Below, piece after piece: positions 25,557 to 37,400 of a stretch of 64,000 bases of DNA. Location of the stretch: positions 124,001 to 188,000 of the forward strand of contig JAPMTP010000044.1 of the NCBI GenBank assembly GCA_026413225.1, written 5' to 3'. Numbering within the stretch: the first letter of the stretch is position 1; each line of letters begins with the position of its first letter. Origin of the DNA: Otis tarda. Taxonomy: Eukaryota; Chordata; Aves; Otidiformes; Otididae. The notes beneath the pieces were generated by a model. The model saw nothing but the letters and a program-made list of their open reading frames with translations. It did no database searches and was not told the DNA's origin. The translations under genes and the position numbers were made by a program.

Positions 25557-28500
25557 ATGATTGCTCCCACCCCAAAAGTGCCAGCCACTCAAGCTCTTGC
25601 TGCTCCTCAGCGGCCATTGGCAGCGCATCTACAGCACCAGAGACACTATGGCTCCGGGCTTTCCCTGAGGAGCAGGGCTTCGATGTTTGCCACCAGCTGC
25701 ACGTGGGCGCCCCTTGAAAAAAAAACCCCAAAAAATCACGAACGTCGGATGGTTGCTCCCACACCAAAAGTGCCAGCCACTCAAGCTCTTGCTGCTCCTC
25801 AGCAGCCATTGGCAGCGCATCTACAGCACCACAGACATTGGGGCTCCGGGCTTTCCCTGAGGAGCAGGGCTTCGACGTTTGCCACCAGCTGCATGTGGGC
25901 GCTCCCTGAAAAATAACCCCTAAATCACGAACGTCGGACGATTGCTCCCACACCAAAAGTGCCAGCCACTCAAGCTCTTGCTGCTCCTCAGCTGCCAGTG
26001 GCAGCGCATCTACAGCACCACAGACACTGGGGCTCCGGGCTTTCCCTGAGGAGCAGGGCTTCGACGTCTGCCACCAGCTGCACGTGGGCGCCTCCTGAAA
26101 AAAAACCCCGAAAAATCATGAACTTCGACGATTGCTCCCACACCAAAAGTGCCAGCCACTCAAGCTCTTGCTGCTCCTCAGCGGCCATTGGCAGCGCATC
26201 TACAGCACCACAGACACTGGGTCTCCGGGCTTTCCCTGAGGAGCAGGGCTTCGACTTTTAGCACCAGCTGCACTTGAGCGCCCCCTGAAAAGAAACCCCG
26301 AGAAGTCACGAACATTGACGATTGCTCCCACACCAAAAGTGCCAGCCACTCAAGCTCTTGCTGCTCCTCAGCGGCCATTGGCAGCGCATCTACAGCACCA
26401 CAGACATTAGGGCTCTGGGCGTTCCCTGAGGAGCAGGGCTTCGACGTTTGCCACCGGCTGCACGTGAGCGCCCCCTGAAAAGAAACCCCAAAAAATCAAG
26501 AACGTCGGACGATTGCTCCCACCCCAAAAGTGCCAGCCACTCAAGCTCTTGCTGCTCCTCAGCAGCCATTGGCAGCGCATCTACAGCACCACAGACATTG
26601 GGGCTCCGGGCTTTCCCTGAGGAGCAGGGCTTCGACGTTTGCCACCAGCTGCACGTGGGCGCCCTCTGAAAAAAAACCCCGAAAAATCACCAATGTCGGA
26701 CGATTGCTCCCACACCAAAAGGACCAGCCACTCAAGCTCTTGCTGCTCCTCAGCAGCCAGTGGCAGCGCATCTACAGCAGCACAGACATTGGGGCTTCGG
26801 GCTTTCCCTGAGGAGCAGGGCTTCGACGTTTGCCACCAGTTGCATGTGGGCGTCCCCTGAAAAGAAAGCCTGAGAAATCACGAACATCGACGATTGCTCC
26901 CACACGAAAAGTGCCATGCACTCAAGCTCTTGCTGCTCCTCAGCGGCCATTGGTAGCGCATCTACAGCACCACAGACATTGGGGCTCCGGGCTTTCCCTG
27001 AGGAGCAGTATTTCAATGTTTGGCACCAGCTGCACGTGGGCGCCCTCTGAAAAGAAACCCCTAAAAATCACTAACATCGGACGATTACTCCCACAACAAA
27101 AGTGCCAGCCACTCCAGCTCTTGCTGCTCCTCAGCAGCCAGTGGCAGTGCATCTACAGCACCAGAGACACTGGGGCTCCGGGCTTTCCCTGAGGAGCAGG
27201 GCTTCGACATTTGCCACCAGTTGCACGTGGGCGCCCCCTGAAAAAAAACCCCGAAAGATCACGAAGGTCGGGTGGTTGCTCCCACACCAAAAGGGCCAGT
27301 CACTCAAGCTCTTGCTGCTCCTTAGCGGCCATTGGCAGCGCATCTACAGCACCAGAGACACTGGGGCTCTGGGCTTTCCCTGAGGAGCAGGGCTTCGACG
27401 TTTGCCACCAGCTGCACATGGCTGCCCCCTAAAGAGAAACCACGAGAAATCACGAACATTGACGATTGCTCCCACACCAAAAGTGCCAGCCACTCAAGCT
27501 CTTGCTGCTCCTCAGCGGCCATTGGCAGTGCATCTACAGCACCACAGACATTGGGGTTCCGGTCTTTCCCTGAGGAGCAGGGCTTCGACGTTTGCCACCA
27601 GCTGCACTAGGCCGCCCCCTGAAAAAAAACCCCGAAATATCACCAACGTTGGACGATTGCTTCCACACCAAAAGTGACAGCCACTCAAGCTCTTGCTGCT
27701 CCTCAGCGGGCATTGGCAGCGCATCTACAGCACCACAGACACTGGGGCTCCGGGCTTTCCCTGAGGAGCAGGGCTTCGAACTTTAGCACCAGCTGCACTT
27801 GGGCGCCCCCTGAAAAGAAACCCCGAAAAATCACGAACATTGACGATTGCTCCCACACAAAAAGTGCCAGGCACTCAAGCTCTTGATGCTCCTCAGCGGC
27901 CATTGGCAGCGCATCTACAGCACCACAGACATTGGGGCTCCGGGCTTTCCATGAGGAGCAGGGCTTCGACGTTTGGCACCAGCTGCACGTGGGCGACCCC
28001 TGAAAATAAACCCCGAAAAAATCACGAACGTCGGACGATTGCTCCCACACCAAAAGTGCCAGCCACTCAAGCTCTTGCTGCTCCTCAGCGGCCATTGGCA
28101 GCGCATCTACAGCACCACAGACATTGGGGCTCCGGGCGTTCCCTGAGGAGCAGGGTTTCGACGTTTGCCACCAGCTGCACGTGGGCGCCACCTGAAAAAA
28201 AAACCCCGAGAAATCACGAACATTGACGATTGCTCCCACACCAAAAGTGCCAGGCACTCAAGCTCTTGATGCTCCTCAGCGGCCATTGGCAGCGCATCTA
28301 CAGCACCACAGACATTGGGGCTCCGGGCTTTCCCTGAGGAGCAGGGCTTCGACGTTTGGCACCAGCTGCACGTGGGCGACCCCTGAAAAGAAACCCCGAA
28401 AAATCACGAACATCTACGATTGCTCCCACCCCAAAAGTGCCAGCCACTCAAGCTATTGCTTCTCCTCAGCGGCCATTGGCAGCGCATCTACAGCACCACA

Positions 28501-31500
28501 GACACTGGGGCTCCGGGCTTTCCCTGAGGAGCAGGGCTTCGACGTTTGCCACCAGCTGCACGTGGGCGCCCCTTGAAAAAAAACCCCAAAAATCACGAAC
28601 GTCGGACGTTTGCTCCCACACCAAAAGTGCCAGGCACTCAAGCTCTTGCTGCTCCTCAGCGGCCATTGGCAGCACATCTACAGCACCACAGACACTCAGG
28701 CTCCGGGCTTTCCCTGAGGAGCAGGGCTTCGACGTTTGCCTCCAGCTGCACGTGGGCGCCCCTGAAAGAAACCCCGAAAAATCACGAACATCGATGATTG
28801 CTCCCACCCCAAAAGTGCCAGCCACTCAAGCTCTTGCTGCTCCTCAGCAGCCAGTGGCAGCGCATCTACAGCACCACAGACATTGGGGCTCCGGGCTTTC
28901 CCTGAGGAGCAGGGCTTCGACAATTGCCACCAGTTGCACGTGGGCGCCCCCTGAAAAAAAACCCCGAAAAATCACGAACGTCGGACGATTGCTCCCACCC
29001 CAAAAGTGCCATGCACTCAAGCTCTTGCTGCTCCTCAGCGGCCATTGGCAGCGCATCTACAGCACCACAGACACAGGGGCTCCGGGCTTTCCCTGAGGAG
29101 CAGGGCTTCGACGTTTGCCACCAGCTGCACGTGGCCTCCCCCTGAAAAAAAACCCCGAAAAATCACCAACGTTGGACGATTGCTCCCACACCAAAAGTGA
29201 CAGCCACTCAAGCTCTTGCTGCTCCTCAGCAGCTAGTGGCAGCGCATCTACAGCACCAGAGACACTGGGGCTCCGGGCTTTCCCTGAGGAGCAGGGCTTC
29301 GACGTTTGCCACCAGCTGCACGTGGATGCCCCCCAAAAAGAATCCGTGAAAAATCGCGAACGTCGGACGATTGCTCCCACACCAAAAGTACCAGCCACTC
29401 AAGCTCTTGCTGCTCCTTAGCGGCCATTGGCAGCGCATCTACAGCACCACAGACATTGGGGCTCCGGGCTTTCCCTGAGGAGCAGGGCTTCGACGTTTGC
29501 TACCAGCTGCACTTCTGCGTCCCCTAAAAAAAACCCCAAAAAGTCATGAATGTCGGATGATTGCTCCCACCCCAAAACTGCAAGCCACTCAAGCTCTTGC
29601 TGCTCCTCTGTGGCCATTGGCAGAGCATCTACAGCACCACCGACACTGGGGCTCCGAGCGTTCCCTGAGGAGCAGGGCTTCCACGTTTGCCACCAGCTGC
29701 ACGTGGGCGCCCCCTGACAAGAAACCCCGAAAAATCACGAACATCTACGATTGCTCCCACACCAAAAGTGCCAGGCACTCAAGCTGTTGCTGCTCCTCAG
29801 CGGCCATTGGCAGCGCATCTACAGCACCGCAGACACTGGGGCTCCGGGTTTTCCCTGAGGAGCAGGGCTTCGACGTTTGCCACCAGCTGCATGTGGGCGC
29901 CCTGAAAAAAAAACCCCGAAAAATCACCAATGTCGGAGGATTGCTCCCACACCAAAAGGGCCAGTCACTCAAGCTCTTGCTGCTCCTCAGCAGCCAGTGG
30001 CAGTGCATCTACAGCACCACAGACACTGGGGCTCCGGGCTTTCCCTGAGGAGCAGGGCTTCGACATTTGCCACCAGCTGCACGTGGGCGCCCCTGAAAAG
30101 AAACCCCTAAAAATCAAGAACATCGATGATTGCTCCCACCCCAAAAGTGCCAGCCACTCAAGCTCTTGCTGCTCCTCAGCGGCCATTGGCAGCGCATCTA
30201 CAGCACCAGAGACATTATGGCTCCGGGCTTTCCCTGAGGAGCAGGGCTTCGATGTTTGCCACCAGCTGCACGTGGGCGCCCCTTGAAAAAAAACCCTAAA
30301 AAATCACGAACGTCGGATGGTTGCTCCCACACCAAAAGTGCCAGCAACTCAAGCTCTTGCTGCTCCTCAGTGGCCATTGGCAGTGCATCTACAGCACCAC
30401 AGACACTGGGGCTCTGGTCTTTCCCTGAGGAGCAGGCCTTCGACAATTGCCACCAGTTGCACGTGGGCGCCCCCTGAAAAAAAACCCCGAAAAATCACAA
30501 ACGTCGGATGGTTGCTCACACACCAAAAGGGCCAAGCACTCAAGCTCTTGCTGCTCCTCAGCGGCCATTGGCAGTGCATCTACAGCACCACAGACATTGG
30601 GGGTCCAGGCTTTGCCTGAGGAGCAGGGCTTCGACGTTTGCCACCAGCTGCACGTGGGCGCCCCCTGAAAAATAACCCCGAAAAATCACCAATGTCGGAC
30701 AATAGCTCCCACACCAAAAGTGCCAGCCACTCAAGCTCTTGCTGCTCCTCAGCAGCCAGTGGCAGCGCATCTACAGCACCAGAGACACTGGGGCTCCGGG
30801 CTTTCCCTGAGGAGCAGGGCTTCGACATTTGCCACCAGTTGCACGTGGGCGCCCCCTGAAAAGAAAGCCCGAGAAATCACGATCATGGACGATTGCTCCC
30901 ACACCAAAAGTGCCAGGCACTCAAGCTCTTGCTGCTCCTCAGCGGCCATTGGCAGCGCATCTACAGCACCACAGACATTGGGGCTCCGGGCTTTCCATGA
31001 GGAGCAGGGCTTCGATGTTTGCCACCAGCTGCACATGGGCGACCCTTGAAAAGAAACCCCGAAAAATCAGCAACGTTGGACGATTGCTCCCACACCAAAA
31101 GAGCCAGCCACTCAAGCTCTTGCTGCTCCTCAGTGGCCATTGGCAGCGCATCTACAGCACCACAGACATTGGGGCTGTGGGCGTTCCCTGAGGAGCAGGT
31201 CTTCGACGATTGCCACCAGCTGCACGTGGGCGCCCCCTGAAAAATAAGCCCGAAAAATCACCATCGTCGGACGATTGCTCCCACCCCAAAAGGGCCAGCG
31301 ACGCAAGCTCTTGCTGCTCCTCAGTGGCCATTGGCAGCGCATCTACAGCACCACAGACACTGGGGCTCCTGGCTTTGCCTGAGGAGCAGGGCTTCGACGT
31401 TTGCCACCAGCTGCACGTGGGCGCCCCTGAAAAGAAACCCCGAAAAATCACGAACGTCGGACGATTGCTCCCACACCAAAAGTGCCAGCCACTCAAGCTC

Positions 31501-31821
31501 TTGCTGCTCCTCAGAGGCCATTGGTAGTGCATCTACAGCACCACAGACACTGGGGCTCCGGGCTTTCCCTGAGGAGCAGGGCTTCGACGTTTGCCACCAG
31601 CTGCACGTGGGCGCCCCCTGAAAGGAACCCCGAAAAATCACAAACGTCGGACAATTGCTCCCACACCAAAAGGGCCAGCCACTCAAGCTCTTGCTGCTCC
31701 TCAGCGGCCATTGGCAGCGCATCTACAGCACCAGAGACATTGGGGCTCCGGGCTTTCCCTGAGGAGCAGGGCTTCGATGTTTGCCACCAGCTGCACCTCG
31801 GCGCCCCCGGAAAAGAAACCC
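25557..31821. repeat. Higher-order repeat copy 3 (about 33 monomers, 3' end altered by a later duplication)
   Basis: Follows copy 2 in register until about 31,815-31,830. There the sequence jumps from the monomer ending in the rare GCACCTCGGCGCCCCCGG variant back to the CACCAACGTTGGACG variant, which in copy 3 itself lies at about 29,160. The jump is the start of the second copy of a 14-monomer duplication. Confidence 0.83.
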
Positions 31822-34487
31822 CGAAAAATCACCAACGTTGGACGATTGCTCCCACACCAAAAGTGACAGCCACTCAAGCTCTTGCTGCTCCTCAGCAGCT
31901 AGTGGCAGCGCATCTACAGCACCAGAGACACTGGGGCTCCGGGCTTTCCCTGAGGAGCAGGGCTTCGACGTTTGCCACCAGCTGCACGTGGATGCCCCCC
32001 AAAAAGAATCCGTGAAAAATCGCGAACGTCGGACGATTGCTCCCACACCAAAAGTACCAGCCACTCAAGCTCTTGCTGCTCCTTAGCGGCCATTGGCAGC
32101 GCATCTACAGCACCACAGACATTGGGGCTCCGGGCTTTCCCTGAGGAGCAGGGCTTCGACGTTTGCTACCAGCTGCACTTCTGCGTCCCCTAAAAAAAAC
32201 CCCAAAAAGTCATGAATGTCGGATGATTGCTCCCACCCCAAAACTGCAAGCCACTCAAGCTCTTGCTGCTCCTCTGTGGCCATTGGCAGAGCATCTACAG
32301 CACCACCGACACTGGGGCTCCGAGCGTTCCCTGAGGAGCAGGGCTTCCACGTTTGCCACCAGCTGCACGTGGGCGCCCCTGACAAGAAACCCCGAAAAAT
32401 CACGAACATCTACGATTGCTCCCACACCAAAAGTGCCAGGCACTCAAGCTGTTGCTGCTCCTCAGCGGCCATTGGCAGCGCATCTACAGCACCGCAGACA
32501 CTGGGGCTCCGGGTTTTCCCTGAGGAGCAGGGCTTCGACGTTTGCCACCAGCTGCATGTGGGCGCCCCCTGAAAAAAAACCCCGAAAAATCACCAATGTC
32601 GGAGGATTGCTCCCACACCAAAAGGGCCAGTCACTCAAGCTCTTGCTGCTCCTCAGCAGCCAGTGGCAGTGCATCTACAGCACCACAGACACTGGGGCTC
32701 CGGGCTTTCCCTGAGGAGCAGGGCTTCGACATTTGCCACCAGCTGCACGTGGGCGCCCCCTGAAAAGAAACCCCTAAAAATCAAGAACATCGATGATTGC
32801 TCCCACCCCAAAAGTGCCAGCCACTCAAGCTCTTGCTGCTCCTCAGCGGCCATTGGCAGCGCATCTACAGCACCAGAGACATTATGGCTCCGGGCTTTCC
32901 CTGAGGAGCAGGGCTTCGATGTTTGCCACCAGCTGCACGTGGGCGCCCCTTGAAAAAAAAACCCTAAAAATCACGAACGTCGGATGGTTGCTCCCACACC
33001 AAAAGTGCCAGCAACTCAAGCTCTTGCTGCTCCTCAGTGGCCATTGGCAGTGCATCTACAGCACCACAGACACTGGGGCTCTGGTCTTTCCCTGAGGAGC
33101 AGGCCTTCGACAATTGCCACCAGTTGCACGTGGGCGCCCCTGAAAAAAAACCCCGAAAAATCACAAACGTCGGATGGTTGCTCACACACCAAAAGGGCCA
33201 AGCACTCAAGCTCTTGCTGCTCCTCAGCGGCCATTGGCAGTGCATCTACAGCACCACAGACATTGGGGGTCCAGGCTTTGCCTGAGGAGCAGGGCTTCGA
33301 CGTTTGCCACCAGCTGCACGTGGGCGCCCCCTGAAAAATAACCCCGAAAAATCACCAATGTCGGACAATAGCTCCCACACCAAAAGTGCCAGCCACTCAA
33401 GCTCTTGCTGCTCCTCAGCAGCCAGTGGCAGCGCATCTACAGCACCAGAGACACTGGGGCTCCGGGCTTTCCCTGAGGAGCAGGGCTTCGACATTTGCCA
33501 CCAGTTGCACGTGGGCGCCCCCTGAAAAGAAAGCCCGAGAAATCACGATCATGGACGATTGCTCCCACACCAAAAGTGCCAGGCACTCAAGCTCTTGCTG
33601 CTCCTCAGCGGCCATTGGCAGCGCATCTACAGCACCACAGACATTGGGGCTCCGGGCTTTCCATGAGGAGCAGGGCTTCGATGTTTGCCACCAGCTGCAC
33701 ATGGGCGACCCTTGAAAAGAAACCCCGAAAAATCAGCAACGTTGGACGATTGCTCCCACACCAAAAGAGCCAGCCACTCAAGCTCTTGCTGCTCCTCAGT
33801 GGCCATTGGCAGCGCATCTACAGCACCACAGACATTGGGGCTGTGGGCGTTCCCTGAGGAGCAGGTCTTCGACGATTGCCACCAGCTGCACGTGGGCGCC
33901 CCCTGAAAAATAAGCCCGAAAAATCACCATCGTCGGACGATTGCTCCCACCCCAAAAGGGCCAGCGACGCAAGCTCTTGCTGCTCCTCAGTGGCCATTGG
34001 CAGCGCATCTACAGCACCACAGACACTGGGGCTCCTGGCTTTGCCTGAGGAGCAGGGCTTCGACGTTTGCCACCAGCTGCACGTGGGCGCCCCCTGAAAA
34101 GAAACCCCGAAAAATCACGAACGTCGGACGATTGCTCCCACACCAAAAGTGCCAGCCACTCAAGCTCTTGCTGCTCCTCAGAGGCCATTGGTAGTGCATC
34201 TACAGCACCACAGACACTGGGGCTCCGGGCTTTCCCTGAGGAGCAGGGCTTCGACGTTTGCCACCAGCTGCACGTGGGCGCCCCCTGAAAGGAACCCCGA
34301 AAAATCACAAACGTCGGACAATTGCTCCCACACCAAAAGGGCCAGCCACTCAAGCTCTTGCTGCTCCTCAGCGGCCATTGGCAGCGCATCTACAGCACCA
34401 GAGACATTGGGGCTCCGGGCTTTCCCTGAGGAGCAGGGCTTCGATGTTTGCCACCAGCTGCACCTCGGCGCCCCCGGAAAAGAAACC
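29156..34487. repeat. Tandem duplication of a 14-monomer block (2 x about 2,666 bp)
   Basis: Block 29,156-31,821 is repeated as 31,822-34,487. Paired positions include 29,497 and 32,163, 30,829 and 33,495, 31,482 and 34,149, all offset 2,666-2,667 bp. The junction lies inside the conserved AAACCCCGAAAAATCAC stretch, as expected for unequal crossing-over between homologous but non-allelic monomers. After the second copy, at about 34,490, the sequence returns to the CGAATGTACGACTATTGCTC variant that follows the same monomer at 18.9 kb. Confidence 0.85.
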
Positions 34488-37400
34488 CCGAAAAATCACG
34501 AATGTACGACTATTGCTCCCACACCAAAAGGGCCAGGCACTCAAGCTCTTCCTGCTCCTCAGCGGCCATTGGCAGCGCATCTACAGCACCAGAGACACTG
34601 GGGCTCTGGGCTTTCCCTGAGGAGCAGGGCTTCGACAATTGCCACCAGTTGCACGTGGGCGCCCCCTGAAAAGAAACCCCCAAAAATCACAAACGTCGGA
34701 TGGTTGCTCCCACACCAAAAGGGCCAACCACTCAAGCTCTTGCTGCTCCTCAGCGGCCATTGGCAGTGCATCTACAGCACCACAGACATTGGGGGTCCAG
34801 GCTTTGCCTGAGGAGCAGGGCTTCGACGTTTGCCACCAGCTGCACGTGGGCGCCCCCTGAAAAATAACCCCGAAAAATCACCAATGTCGGACGATAGCTC
34901 CCACACCAAAAGTGCCAGCCACTCAAGCTCTTGCTGCTCCTCAGCAGCCAGTGGCAGCGCATCTACAGCACCAGAGACACTGGGGCTCCGGGCTTTCCCT
35001 GAGGAGCAGGGCTTCGACATTTGCCACCAGTTACACGTCGGCGCCCCCTGAAAAGAAAGCTCGAGAAATCACGATCATGGACGATTGCTCCCACACCAAA
35101 AGTGCCAGCCACTCAAGCTCTTGCTGCTCCTCAGCGGCCATTGGCAGCGCATCTACAGCACCACAGACATTGGGGCTCCGGGCTTTCCATGAGGAGCAGG
35201 GCTTCGACGTTTGCCACCAGCTGCACGTGGGCGCCCCCTGAAAAGAAACCCCGAAAAATCAGCAACGTTGGACGATTGCTCCCACACCAAAAGTGCCAGC
35301 CACTCTAGCTCTTGCTGCTCCTCAGTGGCCATTGGCAGCGCATCTACAGCACCACAGACATTGGGGCTCTGGGCGTTCCCTGAGGAGCAGGTCTTCGACG
35401 ATTGCCACCAGCTGCACGTGGGCGCCCCCTGAAAAATAACCCTGAAAAATCAGCAACGTTGGACGATTGCTCCCACACCAAAAGGGCCAGCGACGCAAGC
35501 TCTTGCTGCTCCTCAGTGGCCATTGGCAGCGCATCTACAGCACCACAGACATTGCGGGTCCAGGCTTTGCCTGAGGAGCAGGGCTTCGACGTTTGCCACC
35601 AGCTGCACGTGGATGCCCCCCAAAAAGAATCCGTGAAAAATCGCGAACGTCGGACGATTTCTCCCACACCAAAAGGGCCAGCCACTCAAGCTCTTGCTGC
35701 TCCTCAGCGGCCATTGACAGCGCATCTACAGCACCACAGACATTGGGGCTCCGGGCTTTCCCTGAGGAGCAGCGCTTCGACGTTTGCCACCAGCTGCACT
35801 TCTGCGCCCCCTAAAAAGAAACCCCAAAAAGTCACGAATGTCGGATGATTGCTCCCAGACCAAAAGTGCCAGCCACTCAAGCTCTTGCTGCTCCTCAGCA
35901 GCCATTGGCAGCGCATCTACAGCACCACAGACACTGGTGCTCCGAGCGTTCCCTGAGGAGCAGGGCTTCCACGTTTGCCACCAGCTGCACCTGGGCGCCC
36001 CCTGACAAGAAACCCCGAAAAATCACGAACATCTACGATTGCTCCCACACCAAAATTGCCAGGCACTCAAGCTGTTGCTGCTCCTCAGCGGCCATTGGCA
36101 GCGCATCTACAGCACCAGAGACACTGGGGCTCCGGGCTTTCCCTGAGGAGCAGGGCTTCGATCTTTGCCACCAGCTGCACGTGGGCCCCCCTTGAAAAAA
36201 AACCCCAAAAAATCACGAACGTCGGATGGTTGCTACCACACCAAAAGGGCCAACCACTCAAGCTCTTGCTGCTCCTCTGCGGCCATTGGCAGCGCATCTA
36301 CAGCACCACAGACATTGGGGCTCCGGACTTTCCCTGAGGAGCAGGGCTTCGACGTTTGCCACCAGCTGCATGTGGGCGCTCCCTGAAAAATAACCCCGAA
36401 AAATCACCAAAGTCGGACGTTTGCTCCCACACGAAAAGTGCCAGGCACTCAAGCTCTTGCTGCTCCTCAGCGGCCACTGGCAGCACATCTACAGCACCAC
36501 AGACACTCAGGCTCCGGGCTTTCCCTGAGGAACAGGGATTCAACGTTTGCCACCAGCTGCACGTGGGCGCCCCCTGACAAGAAACTCCGAAAAATCACGA
36601 ATGTCGGACGATTGCTCCCACCCCAAAAGTGCCAGGCACTCAAGCTGTTGCTGCTCCTCAGCGGCCATTGGCAGCGCATCTACAGCACCGCAGACACTGG
36701 GGCTCCGGGTTTTCCCTGAGGAGCATGGCTTCGACGTTTGCCACCAGCTGCACGTGGGCGCCCCCTGAAAAAAAACCCCGAAAAATCACCAATGTCGGAG
36801 GATTGCTCCCACACCAAAAGGGCCAGCCACTCAAGCTCTTGCTGCTCCTCAGCGGCCATTGGCAGCGCATCTACAGCACCAGAGACATTGGGGCTCCGGG
36901 CTTTCCCTGAGGAGCAGGGCTTCGATGTTTGCCACCAGCTGCACCTCGGCGCCCCCGGAAAAGAAACCCCGAAAAATCACGAATGTACGACTATTGCTCC
37001 CACACCAAAAGGGCCAGGCACTCAAGCTCTTCCTGCTCCTCAGCGGCCATTGGCAGCGCATCTACAGCACCACAGACATTGGGGCTCCGGGCTTTCCTGA
37101 GGAGCAGGGCTTCGACGTTTGCCACCAGCTGCACGTGGGCGCCACCTGAAAAGAAACTCCAAAAATCACGAACGTCGGACGATTGCTCCCACACCAAAAG
37201 GGCCAGCCACTCAAGATATTTCTGAGCCTCAGCGGCCATTGGCAGCGCATCTACAGCACCACAGACATTGGGGCTCCGGGCTTTCCCTGAGGAGCAGGGC
37301 CTCGACGTTTGCCGCCAGCTGCACGTGGGCGCCCCCTGAAAATAAACCGTGAAAAATCACGAACGTACGACTATAGCTCCCACACCAAAAGTGCCAGCCA

